64,000 nt of DNA, taken from the NCBI RefSeq assembly GCF_014649335.1, contig NZ_BMSV01000004.1, positions 62,001 through 126,000 of the forward strand, read 5' to 3'. The notes beneath the pieces are model-generated. The model had not been told where the DNA came from and ran no database searches. It saw nothing but the letters and a program-made list of their open reading frames with translations. The stretch is from Streptomyces roseolilacinus (GTDB lineage: Bacteria; Actinomycetota; Actinomycetes; Streptomycetales; Streptomycetaceae). A program made the translations under genes and the position numbers. Below are positions 42,819 to 52,811 of the stretch, piece after piece; the first letter of the stretch is position 1; each line of letters opens with the position of its first letter.

Positions 42819-43292
42819 CTATCGGTCCTGCTGGTCGGCGCGGTCCACGCCGTCCCAGACGTTGGAGTACCAGGGCCGGCCGATGCCGCCCTGGTCGGTG
42901 CGGTGCCGGCGCGCCGCCTCGGGGTCGTTCATGGTGAAGGCGGTCTCGCCGGGCATCACGTAGTGGAGGTGCTGGCGGGCGAGCCGCTTGACGTAGGCGT
43001 CGTCCTGGAGGCGGGCCTTCTCGTCGCGGAGCCGTTCGACGCGGGCGGCGGCCTCCTCGGCCAGGCGCTCCTGCTCGGCGATCTCGCTGCGCTGCGACAC
43101 GTACTGGCGCATCGGGTAGGCGAGGGCGACGACCATGGTGCAGACGACGAGGGCGAGGAAGGCGGCCCGGCCGGTGAGCCGGGAGCGGCGCGCCTGGCGG
43201 CGGCTCTGGGAGCGGTAGACGCGGGCGGCGGTCTGCTCGCCGAGCAGCCGCAGCCTCGTCGCGGTCGAGAACCGGTCCCGGTCCTGGCCCAT
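42819..43292 (-). CDS. divIC: Septum formation initiator (DivIC/FtsB family)
   Basis: A 157-aa bitopic membrane protein. A basic cytoplasmic N-terminus (RSQSRRQARRSRLTG) precedes one membrane helix (FLALVVCTMVVALAYPMRQY, about 45-63). A leucine-zipper-like coiled coil follows (SEIAEQERLAEEAAARVERL, about 68-100), with the family DAYVKRLARQHLHYVMPGE after it. It stabilises the FtsL/FtsQ divisome complex in known cases. The start is ATG 43292 with GGAGGGG upstream. It lies 101 bp downstream of eno, the conserved actinobacterial order. Confidence 0.92.
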   Translation of the reverse strand: MGQDRDRFSTATRLRLLGEQTAARVYRSQSRRQARRSRLTGRAAFLALVVCTMVVALAYPMRQYVSQRSEIAEQERLAEEAAARVERLRDEKARLQDDAYVKRLARQHLHYVMPGETAFTMNDPEAARRHRTDQGGIGRPWYSNVWDGVDRADQQDR

Positions 43293-43393
43293 CGGCTCGC
43301 CCCTCCTCACGTACGACGTCCCCGGACACGGTACGGGACCGTGGCCGGGGACGTACGCAACCGGGGGGCGACGAGACGCCGCTCCCCGCTCGT

Positions 43394-45001
<1,608 letters not shown>

Positions 45002-45685
45002 TCAGCTCAGGTGGAGCTGCTGGCCCGGGTAGATGAGGTCGGCGTCGTCGACGATGTCCTTGTTCAGGTCGAACAGCTTCTTCCAGCCGCCCTGGACGTC
45101 CTTGGCCGCGGCGATGGAGCCGAGGGTGTCGCCGGCCTTGACCTCGTACTCGCCGTCGCCCTTCTCGACCTTCCCGCCGGTCGGGGTGGTGACGGTCCCG
45201 GTCTCGGCCTTGGGGGCCGCCGCCTTGGGCTGGGCCGCCTCGGGGGCGGTGCGCGGCTCGCTGCGCGTGGTGGGCTGCTCGGTGGCGCGCTCGGCGGCGC
45301 CGCCGCCGTACGGCGTGCCGGACAGGCCGACGCCGCAGACCGGCCAGGCGCCCTTGCCCTGGCCCGCGAGGACCTTCTCGGCGATCTCTATCTGCTGGGC
45401 CTTGCCGGCCTGGTCGGCGGTGGAGGCGTACTTCGTGCCGCCGTACGCGGCCCAGGTGGAGGCCGAGAACTGCAGGCCGCCGTAGTAGCCGTTACCGGTG
45501 TTGATGGACCAGTCGCCGCCGGACTCGCACTGCGCGACGCGGTCCCACTCGGCGGCGGTCGCGGCGTTGGCGGACGTGGCGCCCATCAGCGGGGCGGCGA
45601 CGGCCACACCGGTGATGCCGGCGAACGCGGCGAGACGGACGGCCTTGGACGGGCGACGGTGCTTTCCCTTGCCGGAATTCAGCAT
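45002..45685 (-). CDS. rpfA: Resuscitation-promoting factor RpfA-like muralytic enzyme
   Basis: A 227-aa secreted peptidoglycan hydrolase. The N-terminus is basic with a signal peptide (AVRLAAFAGITGVAVAAPLM, cleavage near ANA). The Rpf transglycosylase-like domain follows (about 45-125) with EWDRVAQCESGGDWSINTGN, where the Glu of CESGG is catalytic, and NGYYGGLQFSASTWAAYGG. A Thr/Ala/Glu linker and a C-terminal LysM domain (YEVKAGDTLGSIAAAKDV, LIYPGQQLHL) complete it. Rpf enzymes cleave peptidoglycan at spore germination. The start is ATG 45685 with GGAG 8 bases upstream. A c-di-AMP riboswitch lies immediately upstream. Position next to eno matches SCO3097 as I recall it. Confidence 0.93.
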   Translation of the reverse strand: MLNSGKGKHRRPSKAVRLAAFAGITGVAVAAPLMGATSANAATAAEWDRVAQCESGGDWSINTGNGYYGGLQFSASTWAAYGGTKYASTADQAGKAQQIEIAEKVLAGQGKGAWPVCGVGLSGTPYGGGAAERATEQPTTRSEPRTAPEAAQPKAAAPKAETGTVTTPTGGKVEKGDGEYEVKAGDTLGSIAAAKDVQGGWKKLFDLNKDIVDDADLIYPGQQLHLS

Positions 45686-45700
45686 GGTGGATCTCCTCAC

Positions 45701-45860
45701 CGACGCCTGCGAGGTGAGCTGTCGGGTTCGGGCCTGGTGAGTGCCCGGCCGCGCGCTGGGCGCGCGGCTTCACCCCGAGCCGGTTCCGGTCGTCTCGCAA
45801 CGACCGGGTCCGGCACTTACCTTGGGTCCCCCGCTCCTGCCCACGGCGCTCGAAGCGTCG
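45701..45860 (-). promoter_or_regulatory. Cyclic di-AMP riboswitch (ydaO/yuaA class) in the rpfA leader
   Basis: Read on the minus strand, the closing helix P1 pairs CGACGC (45860-45855) with GCGTCG (45706-45701), just before the rpfA ribosome site. Conserved ydaO blocks are present: CAGGAGCGGGGGACCCAAGG near the 5' end, CTCGGGGTGAAGCC in the middle, and CCGAACCCGACAGCTCACCT with CGCAGGCGTC at the 3' end. A long GCCGCGCGC/GCGCGCGGC arm forms the variable hairpin. Published work on S. coelicolor rpfA describes this riboswitch, which reduces expression when c-di-AMP is high. Confidence 0.93.
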
Positions 45861-46118
45861 ACTGTTCCCGTCGTCCGGCGGCAGGATTCGGCGTTACCGG
45901 TCGGACGGGGCCCGCGGTGGCGAGCGATGACGACGGTACGCACAGACCCGCCCCGAGTTCAAAGGGGGACATCCGGGTCAATCCGCCCCTACACGCCTGC
46001 CTCTTACGGGCGTTTGCGCAGGTAGGGGCGGAAACGGACGGACCGGGCGGCGCGGGGGCGCGAGTTGGGGCAAAGAGACTCTTGTCTCACTTCAAAGAAA
46101 CGGACATTCAGCCCGTAA
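45861..46118. other. Region upstream of the rpfA riboswitch
   Basis: This 258-bp non-coding stretch should hold the rpfA promoter and the end of the upstream rpf transcript. A short hairpin GAGAC-TCTT-GTCTC (46075-46088), followed by TTTG on the minus strand, may terminate the upstream gene. Published S. coelicolor work describes a small RNA (scr3097) linked to rpfA; its counterpart could lie here, but its boundaries cannot be read. Confidence 0.4.
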
Positions 46119-47117
46119 CTACCCCTCGTTCGCGCCCAGGTCGAGGCTCTGGCCAGGGAGGATCAGGTCGGGGTCGGTACCCACGGTCTCGCGGTTCGCG
46201 TCGTAGAGCGCCGTCCAGCCGCCGGGCACCTCGTGGGCCTGCGCGATGGCCGACAGGTTGTCGCCGGGCCGGACGGTGTACGTGCCGTCCGCGGCGAGGC
46301 CCTCCGGCGTACGTACCGCTCCGTCACCGCGCGAGGTGTTCCTGTCGGTTTCGCGTCCGGTGACCGCATTGCCGGATTCGATGGTCTCGTCGGTGGCGCC
46401 CGGAGCGGTCGGGGCGGTCCCGGCCTCCTCCTTGGCCGGCTCGCCGCGGTGCTTGCCCGTGCCGGGCGCGGGGGCGTCCGTGCCGCCGTCGGTCGCGGGC
46501 GCGTCCTCGGGGGCCGCGGGATCGGCGGACGGCGCGGTCGGCGTGGCCGACGCGTCCGGGGTGGCGGGGGCGGTGGTCTCCGTGCCCTCCGGGGTCGTAC
46601 CGGGGTCCGCGGTGCCCTCGGCGCCGGTGGCGGTCCCGTCCTGCGCGGCGGGCTCCTTCGCCGGCGCCTCGGTGTCCGTGCCGGTGCTCGCGCTCGGCTC
46701 CGGCAGGACCTCCGGGGTCGCCTCCGCCGGGGCGGAGTCGCCGCCGTCGGTCAGGCCCGCGATGGGCGCGCAGGTCTCCCACGCGGCGGCGCCCTGCGCG
46801 GCGAAGACCTTCTCCGCGACGGCGATCTGCTGGGAGCGGCTGGCGAGGTCGGCGCGCGGCGCGTACGCCGTGCCGCCGTGGGCCTGCCAGGTCTCCTGCG
46901 AGAGCTGGAGGCCGCCGTAGTAGCCGTTGCCGAGGTCGGCGCTCCACATGCCGCCGGTCTCGCATTCGGCGACCCGGTCCCAGGTGGTGGCGTCGGCGGC
47001 GGAGGCGGTGCCCGCGCCGAGCAGCGGCAGGGCGATCGCTGATCCGGTCACCCCCGCGGCGACGACGAGGGCCGGAGCTTGACGGGGTCGACGGTGTCGT
47101 CCGTTCCCGGAGCGCAT
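46119..47117 (-). CDS. Second resuscitation-promoting factor with LysM (RpfC-like)
   Basis: A 332-aa secreted paralogue of RpfA. A basic N-terminus and signal peptide (ALVVAAGVTGSAIALPLLGA) precede the Rpf domain (about 40-120), which has TWDRVAECETGGMWSADLGN (catalytic Glu in CETGG) and GNGYYGGLQLSQETWQAHGG. A very long Thr/Ala/Pro/Glu-rich disordered linker (about 125-275) follows, then a C-terminal LysM (YTVRPGDNLSAIAQAHEVPG, LILPGQSLDL). The linker would let the catalytic domain reach across the wall. The ATG at 47117 has AAAGG 9 bases upstream. No riboswitch precedes it: only 94 bp separate it from the P450 gene. Confidence 0.92.
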   Translation of the reverse strand: MRSGNGRHRRPRQAPALVVAAGVTGSAIALPLLGAGTASAADATTWDRVAECETGGMWSADLGNGYYGGLQLSQETWQAHGGTAYAPRADLASRSQQIAVAEKVFAAQGAAAWETCAPIAGLTDGGDSAPAEATPEVLPEPSASTGTDTEAPAKEPAAQDGTATGAEGTADPGTTPEGTETTAPATPDASATPTAPSADPAAPEDAPATDGGTDAPAPGTGKHRGEPAKEEAGTAPTAPGATDETIESGNAVTGRETDRNTSRGDGAVRTPEGLAADGTYTVRPGDNLSAIAQAHEVPGGWTALYDANRETVGTDPDLILPGQSLDLGANEG

Positions 47118-47211
47118 GCGTTGGACCTTTCGCGTGACTGCTGAGGTGACGGTGAACGTAGCGGCATTCGAACGCCAGTCACAAGTCGGTGCAGGGGAGA
47201 TTACGCGAACA

Positions 47212-48483
47212 TCACAGAGGTGACGTAGCGTCAGCTTTTTCGGGGGTGAACTCCACCGGCAGGGTCCGCAGCCCGCGCATGATGAGCCCCCCGCGCCACC
47301 GCAGTTCGTCCGGATCGGCGGCGAGGCGCAGGTCGGGCAGCCGGGTCAGGAGCGTGGCCAGCGCCGTCTGGCCCTCCAGCCGGGCGAGCGGGGCGCCCAG
47401 GCAGTAGTGGATGCCGTGCCCGTACCCGAGGTGCTGGTTGTCGGACCGGCCGAGGTCCAGGGTGTCCGGGTCGTCGAACCGCTCCGGGTCCCGGTCGGCC
47501 GCGGCGAGGACGACGAGGACGGGGTCGCCGGGTTCGATCCGCTGCCCGCCGACGGTGAGCGGCTCCGTCGCGAAACGCCAGGTCGCCAGCTCCACCGGCC
47601 CGTCGTAGCGCAGGAGTTCCTCGACGCCCGTGGCGAGCAGCCCCGTCTCGCCGGCGGCCAGGGACGCCTGGAGGCGGGCCCGTTCGCCGGGGTTGCCGAG
47701 CAGGGCGTACACGCCGTTGCCGATGAGGTTGACGGTCGTCTCGAAGCCCGCGAACAGGAGGATGAACGCCATCGCGGCGGCCTCGTTCTCGGTGAGGTGC
47801 TCGCCGTGGTCGGAGGCGCGGATGAGGCCGGAGATCAGGTCGTCGCCGAGGTCCTCCCGCTTCCGGTGGATCAGGTCGACGAGGTACGCCCGCATCCGCT
47901 TCACGGCCCGCGCGACCCCGCCCCGCGGGCCCCCACCGTGCCGGATCATCTGCCCGGCCCAGTCCCGGAAGTCGTCCTGGTCCTCGGCGGGCACGCCGAG
48001 CATGTCGCAAATGGCGTAAATGGGGAGGGGGAAGGCGAACTCGTGGATGAGGTCGGCCTCTCCCTTTGTAGCGAAACCGTCGATCAGACGATCCGTCAGC
48101 TCCTGCACGCGGGGCGCGAACTCCGCGACCCGGCGCGGGGTGAACGCCTTCGACACGAGCCGGCGCAGCCGGGTGTGGTCCGGCGGGTCGATGTTGAGCA
48201 GGTGCGTCATCAGCTCGGCCTTGCGCTCCCCCGGGATGCCCGTCTTGCCCTTGGCGTGCGCGGGTTCGTCGTGGTGCGCGGGGTTCTTGCTGAGCCGCTG
48301 GTCGGCGAGGGCCTGCCGGGCGTCGGCGTACCGGGTGACCAGCCACGCCTCGACGCCGCTGGGCAACCGGGTCCGGTGCACGGGCGCGTGCTCCCGCAGC
48401 CAGGCGTACGCCGGGTACGGGTCGGTGGCGAACTCCCAGGTGAAGAGCTCGGGGGGCGCGGCGGGGTCGTGGGCGGCGTTCAC
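47212..48483 (-). CDS. Cytochrome P450, CYP107-like
   Basis: A 423-aa soluble bacterial P450. Substrate-proximal segments include HLLNIDPPDHTRLRRLVSKA (C-helix). The I-helix is AFILLFAGFETTVNLIG with the Glu-Thr proton-relay pair. The K-helix is GVEELLRYDGP (ExxR), and the haem loop is HLGYGHGIHYCLGAPLARLE with the thiolate Cys. By position it matches CYP107U1 (SCO3099) of S. coelicolor as I recall it. It needs a ferredoxin and reductase; none is in the window. The start is GTG 48483, which shares GTGA with the stop of the upstream NTPase gene, so the two are translationally coupled. Confidence 0.95.
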   Translation of the reverse strand: MNAAHDPAAPPELFTWEFATDPYPAYAWLREHAPVHRTRLPSGVEAWLVTRYADARQALADQRLSKNPAHHDEPAHAKGKTGIPGERKAELMTHLLNIDPPDHTRLRRLVSKAFTPRRVAEFAPRVQELTDRLIDGFATKGEADLIHEFAFPLPIYAICDMLGVPAEDQDDFRDWAGQMIRHGGGPRGGVARAVKRMRAYLVDLIHRKREDLGDDLISGLIRASDHGEHLTENEAAAMAFILLFAGFETTVNLIGNGVYALLGNPGERARLQASLAAGETGLLATGVEELLRYDGPVELATWRFATEPLTVGGQRIEPGDPVLVVLAAADRDPERFDDPDTLDLGRSDNQHLGYGHGIHYCLGAPLARLEGQTALATLLTRLPDLRLAADPDELRWRGGLIMRGLRTLPVEFTPEKADATSPL

Positions 48484-50609
48484 CCCTCGACGGTATCCGC
48501 CCCGCCGTTCAGCGCCTGCACGGCACCGGGGTGACCGGCTTCGGCGGCTTGGCGCATCCAGAGGGCGGCTTCTTCCTCGTCGCCCTCCTTCGCCAGGAGC
48601 CGGGCCATCCGGAAGGCCCCGTAGGCGTCTCCCAGCTCGAAGCCCTTCTGGTACCAGGCGCGGGCCCAGACCAAGTCGCCGTGGCCCTCCAGCACGGCAC
48701 CGAGGTGAGTGGCGTCCATCGCGTGGTCCCGCCGGGCATCACCTTCGAAGAAGCCGACCACCTCTTCGTAGGCCCCCGTGCGGCGCGTGCCGTCGCCCCA
48801 CCGCTCGTCACCGGCATCGGCGGCGCGGCGCAGCAGGACATCCGACGCCTCTTCGGGTCCCATGAACCGCAGCGTCGCACCGTACAGCCCGGCGATCGGC
48901 GCGTACCGCTTCTCCGCGGCCCGGAGGCACAGGTCGAACGCCTCCCCGACCCGCCCGGCGCCGAAGTACTGCTCGGCCAGCAGACCCAGCCCGTCCAGGT
49001 CCCCTGCGTCCGCCGCCCTGCGCAGCCACCCCTCCGCCCGGTCCCGCAGCAGCCCACCCAGCAGGGTCGCGGCGGCGGCGTCGCCCGCCTCGGCCGCCCT
49101 CTCCAGGTACGGCTCCGCCTCCCGCGCCTCGCCCCGCTCGGCCAGCGCCCGTCCCAGGTCGGCGGCGGCGCCCGGGTGTCCCGCGTCGGCGGCCCTGCGC
49201 AGCCACTCCTCCTCGCCGGTGAGGCGGGCCAGGCGGTGCATGGCTTCGGGGTCGCCCGATCCGGCGCGCTTCCGGAAGTCCGCGGTCGCGAGTTCGGCGA
49301 CGTGCTTCTGCCCCTGCGCGAGCGCCAGGTCCCACGTCTCGTACGGGACCGGCGACTGTCCGTCCTCGGCCCGCCTCTTCCCGACCAGGTGGCCGTAGAC
49401 GTCCAGCTGCCCCGTGCCGGGCACCTCCGCCAGCAAACCGGCCACTCCGTGGCGGCGGCGCACCGCCCAGGCGAGGGCCGAGTCGAAGGCCTCCGCGCAC
49501 TCGGGGGCGTACGCCTCGTACACGGCTCTCACGAGGTCGCGGGGCAGTGGCCCGTCCAGCCCGCACCCCGCCAGGTCGAGGGCGGCACGCACCAGCTGAT
49601 GACCGGGCCGGTTCCCCGTCGGGCGTCCCGCCCTGCGCCACTCCTCCCACAGCTCGGGGCCCACCGCGAGACTCTCGGTGACACGTACGCCGCTGCACCA
49701 GGCCACCGAGGCTCGGAGGCGCGCGTCACCGGTCTCCTCTGCTCGGTCCAGCTCGTCCTCGCTCCACTCCGGCTCCAGTTCCACCACCCGCGCCCGGCTC
49801 AGGACACGAGCGGTCGCCGGGGAGCCGAAGCGGTGCTCGTCGTACGCGGCGTCGGACATCGTGGCGACGATCCGGACGTCCATGGCCATGAGGCGGGACA
49901 CCAGGGCCGCGTCGAGGCCGTCCAGGTACCGCTCCAGGTCGTCCAGCCACACCACGCAGGCGGTGCCCCGGGCGCCGATGCGCTCGGGCAGGGTCCGCAG
50001 GTCCGTGCCGGGCGGCGGGACGCACACCCGGGTGCCGGGCGGCAGCCGGCGTACGTGGGCCCAGGCGGTGGTCGTCTTGCCGGACAGCGGCGCGCCGGTG
50101 ATCAGCAGGAAGCCGTCCCGCCGCTCCGGGTCGAGGTCCGCGTCGCGGTCCCGGCGGACGTACGGCACCTCGTGCGGGGCGCCGAGCGCGTGCGGGTCCA
50201 CCGTCGCCGCGTCCAGCCAGAGCGCCGGGTCGGGCGTGACCGCGCCGTACTGGAGGGTGCCGATGTACCCGGCCTGGACGATGTCCCGGGCGGCCCCGCC
50301 GGTGACGGTGTTGCGGACGAGGGCCGAAGGGGGAGCGGCGGCCGGGCCGGCCGTGAAGGCGCGCAGCAGGTCCAGCACGGGCTCGCGCGCGGCGACCGAG
50401 CGCAGCCACCGCCCGGCCTCGGCGCGGAACCCCGCGCCGTCGCCGTCCGGGCCGCCGGCGGCCCAGTACCCGGCCGCCAGCCTGAGGAAGCCCCTCGCGG
50501 CCGGTTCGTCCAGCTCGGCCAGCCGCTCGCGCAGCTCCCGGGTCCTGTGCGTCCGTATCGCGCGGAGCACGGTGGTGACGTCCGCGTCCCGCGTCTCCTC
50601 CCCGCCCAC
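48480..50609 (-). CDS. P-loop NTPase with RN..VQAG motif and Sel1/TPR-like repeats, 709 aa
   Basis: A helical N-terminus (1-90) precedes RNTVTGGAARDIVQAGYIG (99-117), a motif type seen before STAND-like NTPases of actinomycetes. Walker A is GAPLSGKT (172-179), and Walker B-like CVVWLDDLERYL lies near 218-229. A helical sensor-like region follows, and from about 440 to the end come Sel1/TPR-type repeats such as EWLRRAADAGHPGAAADLGR, YLERAAEAGDAAAATLLGGL and LWMRQAAEAGHPGAVQALNG. The layout (motif, NTPase, repeat sensor) resembles signal-transduction NTPases. No effector domain was recognised. The start is GTG 50609 with GGAGG upstream. The stop overlaps the P450 start. Confidence 0.8.
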   Translation of the reverse strand: MGGEETRDADVTTVLRAIRTHRTRELRERLAELDEPAARGFLRLAAGYWAAGGPDGDGAGFRAEAGRWLRSVAAREPVLDLLRAFTAGPAAAPPSALVRNTVTGGAARDIVQAGYIGTLQYGAVTPDPALWLDAATVDPHALGAPHEVPYVRRDRDADLDPERRDGFLLITGAPLSGKTTTAWAHVRRLPPGTRVCVPPPGTDLRTLPERIGARGTACVVWLDDLERYLDGLDAALVSRLMAMDVRIVATMSDAAYDEHRFGSPATARVLSRARVVELEPEWSEDELDRAEETGDARLRASVAWCSGVRVTESLAVGPELWEEWRRAGRPTGNRPGHQLVRAALDLAGCGLDGPLPRDLVRAVYEAYAPECAEAFDSALAWAVRRRHGVAGLLAEVPGTGQLDVYGHLVGKRRAEDGQSPVPYETWDLALAQGQKHVAELATADFRKRAGSGDPEAMHRLARLTGEEEWLRRAADAGHPGAAADLGRALAERGEAREAEPYLERAAEAGDAAAATLLGGLLRDRAEGWLRRAADAGDLDGLGLLAEQYFGAGRVGEAFDLCLRAAEKRYAPIAGLYGATLRFMGPEEASDVLLRRAADAGDERWGDGTRRTGAYEEVVGFFEGDARRDHAMDATHLGAVLEGHGDLVWARAWYQKGFELGDAYGAFRMARLLAKEGDEEEAALWMRQAAEAGHPGAVQALNGGADTVEG

Positions 50610-50651
50610 CGGTCCTCCCCGTCTCCCCCGCCCCGTGCCCGGAGGGCCACG

Positions 50652-51635
50652 TTACCCAGCCGGGTGGCCCTCCGCCGCGCGGATCGCGTCGCGGTACGCG
50701 CGGGCCGCCGCCCGCAGCGCGGCCTCCGGGTCCACGCCCTCCGCCTCCGCCCGGGCCGCCATCTCCAGCAGGGCGTAGCCGATCCCCTCGCCCCGCGGCG
50801 GCTCGACCTCCAGGCCGGCGTTGCGCACGCGGCTCGCCAGCTTCGCCGCCAGGGCGAGGCCCGGCTGGCCCAGGGGGATGCCGTCCGTGACGGAGGTCCG
50901 CCGCTTCTCGACGGCCTTGGTGCGCAGCCAGTGCTCCTTGACCTGCTCGGGCGTCTCGGCGGTCTCCTCGCCGAAGACGTGCGGGTGGCGGTGGACGAGC
51001 TTCTCGACCAGGCCGCCCGCCACGTCGTCGAGGGAGAACGGCTCCTCCTGCGCCTCCTCGGCGATCCGGGCGTGGAAGACGACCTGCAGGAGGACGTCGC
51101 CCAGCTCCTCGCGCAGCTCCTCGCGGTCGCCGTCCTCGATCGCCTCGACCAGCTCGTACGCCTCCTCGATGGCGTACTTGGCGAGGCCCCGGTGGGTCTG
51201 GCGGGACGACCAGGGGCACTCGCGGCGGATGCGGTCCATCACCTCGACGAGGTCGAGGAGGCGGGCGCCCGGCAGGTCGTACGAGCCGGGGAGCAGCTCC
51301 AGGTCGGGCATGGCGACGCGGCCGGAACCGGCGAGGCGGGCCAGCCCGTCGGTGAGGTCCCGGTCGCCCTCGCCCGTCGCGAGGACGACGACCGTGCGGT
51401 CCCCGGCGCACGCGTCGACCAGCTCCCGCGCCGTGGGGGCGGCGGCCTCGACGGTGACGCCCGCCTCACGGAAGTACGGCAGCTGCGGGTGCTCCGGGTC
51501 GGGGCACAGCACCGCGTCGGCGGCGCGCAGGGTCTGCCACGCCGGCCAGGACAGCACACCGGGGGCCACCCGGTGGCTGGTGGTGAGGAGGACGATGCGG
51601 CCGGTGCCGGGGGTGTCTGCGGCTTGAGCGTTCAC
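50652..51635 (-). CDS. mazG: Nucleoside triphosphate pyrophosphohydrolase (MazG)
   Basis: A 327-aa house-cleaning pyrophosphatase. The N-terminal 110 residues form a Rossmann-like module (IVLLTTSHRVAPGVLSWPAW, VVVLATGEGDRDLTDGL). The MazG domain follows with LLDLVEVMDRIRRECPWSSR, THRGLAKYAIEEAYELVEAI (metal-binding EEAYE) and REELGDVLLQVVFHARIAEE (ExxD pair). HRHPHVFGEE is also typical. The start is GTG 51635 with GAGGG touching it. It lies 23 bp after the SurA-like lipoprotein on the same strand. Confidence 0.93.
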   Translation of the reverse strand: MNAQAADTPGTGRIVLLTTSHRVAPGVLSWPAWQTLRAADAVLCPDPEHPQLPYFREAGVTVEAAAPTARELVDACAGDRTVVVLATGEGDRDLTDGLARLAGSGRVAMPDLELLPGSYDLPGARLLDLVEVMDRIRRECPWSSRQTHRGLAKYAIEEAYELVEAIEDGDREELREELGDVLLQVVFHARIAEEAQEEPFSLDDVAGGLVEKLVHRHPHVFGEETAETPEQVKEHWLRTKAVEKRRTSVTDGIPLGQPGLALAAKLASRVRNAGLEVEPPRGEGIGYALLEMAARAEAEGVDPEAALRAAARAYRDAIRAAEGHPAG

Positions 51636-51658
51636 CCCTCGAACCTACCGCCCCGCCC

Positions 51659-52309
51659 CTACGCCCCCGCCGGGGTGGCCCCCGGGTCCTCGGTGACCTG
51701 GCGCAGCCAGGGGGCCTGGTAGCGGCCGAGCTGGATCCGGTCGTGGTCCCAGGTGCCGTACCGGGGGTTCACGTCGATGCCGAGGTCCCGGGAGGCGGCG
51801 CCGAACAGGTCGGTGAGCTTCTTCTGGCCCTCGGGGCTGTTCGTCACCCCGTGCTTCTCGGCGATCTTGTTCATGAGGACGTTGCGCCGGATGACCCCGT
51901 CGATCTCGCCGGGTGCGGTGCCCTGCTGCTGGAGCAGCATCGCGGCGAGCTGCTCCTCCCCGCCGTACTGGCGGGCGGCGTCGCGCCGGGTCTGCCGGAG
52001 TTCCTTGCGGCTGACCGTGATCCCGGCGTCGGCGGCGACCTTCTCCACCACCCGGTCGAAGATCATCCCGTTGAGCTTCTCGCGGCTCAGGTCGCCGGTG
52101 GCGCGGATCAGCTGCTCGGCCTGCGGCGACGCCTCCTGCGCCGAGCGGACGTCCCGGACCTGCGCCTGGAGCGCGGCCGTCTCGATCCGGTTGCCGCCGA
52201 CGACGGCCGCGGCGCCGGGGTGGGCGTCGCCGCCGCAGGCGGTGAGGAGGGGGGCCGCGACGAGGAGGGCGGCGGACACGGAGAGCGCGGTGCGACGGCG
52301 GCGGTGCAA
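51659..52309 (-). CDS. SurA N-terminal-domain lipoprotein
   Basis: A 216-aa exported lipoprotein. The start is TTG 52309 (LHRRRRTALSVSAALLVAAP) with GGGAGG 5 bases upstream, and the lipobox ends LLTAC. The mature part is mostly helical: VVGGNRIETAALQAQVRDVR, then LSREKLNGMIFDRVVEKVAA and EQLAAMLLQQQGTAPGEIDG. This is the pattern of SurA_N/peptidyl-prolyl isomerase chaperone domains without the catalytic parvulin domain. A chaperone role for exported proteins is inferred. A longer upstream frame lacks a ribosome site. It precedes mazG, an order common in streptomycetes. Confidence 0.88.
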   Translation of the reverse strand: MHRRRRTALSVSAALLVAAPLLTACGGDAHPGAAAVVGGNRIETAALQAQVRDVRSAQEASPQAEQLIRATGDLSREKLNGMIFDRVVEKVAADAGITVSRKELRQTRRDAARQYGGEEQLAAMLLQQQGTAPGEIDGVIRRNVLMNKIAEKHGVTNSPEGQKKLTDLFGAASRDLGIDVNPRYGTWDHDRIQLGRYQAPWLRQVTEDPGATPAGA

Positions 52310-52391
52310 AGGGGCCTCCCGGCGTGGGTCGTACGTCAGTGTCAACGACCTTGCGGTGATCGATGGTAGGCAGTGGCCGTGGCCCAGGCCA

Positions 52392-52811
52392 CTACTTCGG
52401 AGCCACTTCTGCCAACGAGTCACGGTCCTTCGGGTTCTCGGGCCGCAGCATGATCGTCCGGGAGACGACGAACGTGACGGGGACGGCGGCCGCGGCGGCG
52501 AGCAGCGGCGCGTACCGGCTGGACAGGCCCGCCACGTCGACCAGCAGCCAGACGCCGGCGGTGGTGATCACGAAGTTCGCCGCGTTGGTGAGGGGGAACA
52601 GCAGGAACTTCCGCCAGGTCGGGCGGGTGCGGTAGGTGAAGCGGCTGGTGAGGAAGAACGAGCCGGTCATCGACAGCACGAACGCGGCGACGTGCGCGGC
52701 GACGTAGGGCAGGCCGCACGTCAGGAACAGCAGGTAGCAGCCGTAGTACGTGCCGGTGTTCACCACCCCCACCAGGGCGAACCTGACGATCTGGCCGCTG
52801 ACGCCGGTCAT
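52392..52811 (-). CDS. GtrA-family membrane protein
   Basis: A 139-aa protein with four membrane helices: FALVGVVNTGTYYGCYLLFL, VAAHVAAFVLSMTGSFFLTS, TNAANFVITTAGVWLLVDVA and LLAAAAAVPVTFVVSRTIML. RFALVGVVNTGTYY at the N-terminus and SFFLTSRFTYR are GtrA signatures. GtrA proteins move polyprenyl-linked sugars across the membrane or assist the partner glycosyltransferase. The ATG at 52811 overlaps the GT2 stop (ATGA), so the two form a pair. Confidence 0.92.
   Translation of the reverse strand: MTGVSGQIVRFALVGVVNTGTYYGCYLLFLTCGLPYVAAHVAAFVLSMTGSFFLTSRFTYRTRPTWRKFLLFPLTNAANFVITTAGVWLLVDVAGLSSRYAPLLAAAAAVPVTFVVSRTIMLRPENPKDRDSLAEVAPK

Noticed and set aside
48017..48019. TTA codon in the P450 gene
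   Set aside because: TAA occurs on the plus strand, but in the P450 frame it spans two codons (ATT TAC), so it is not an in-frame TTA.
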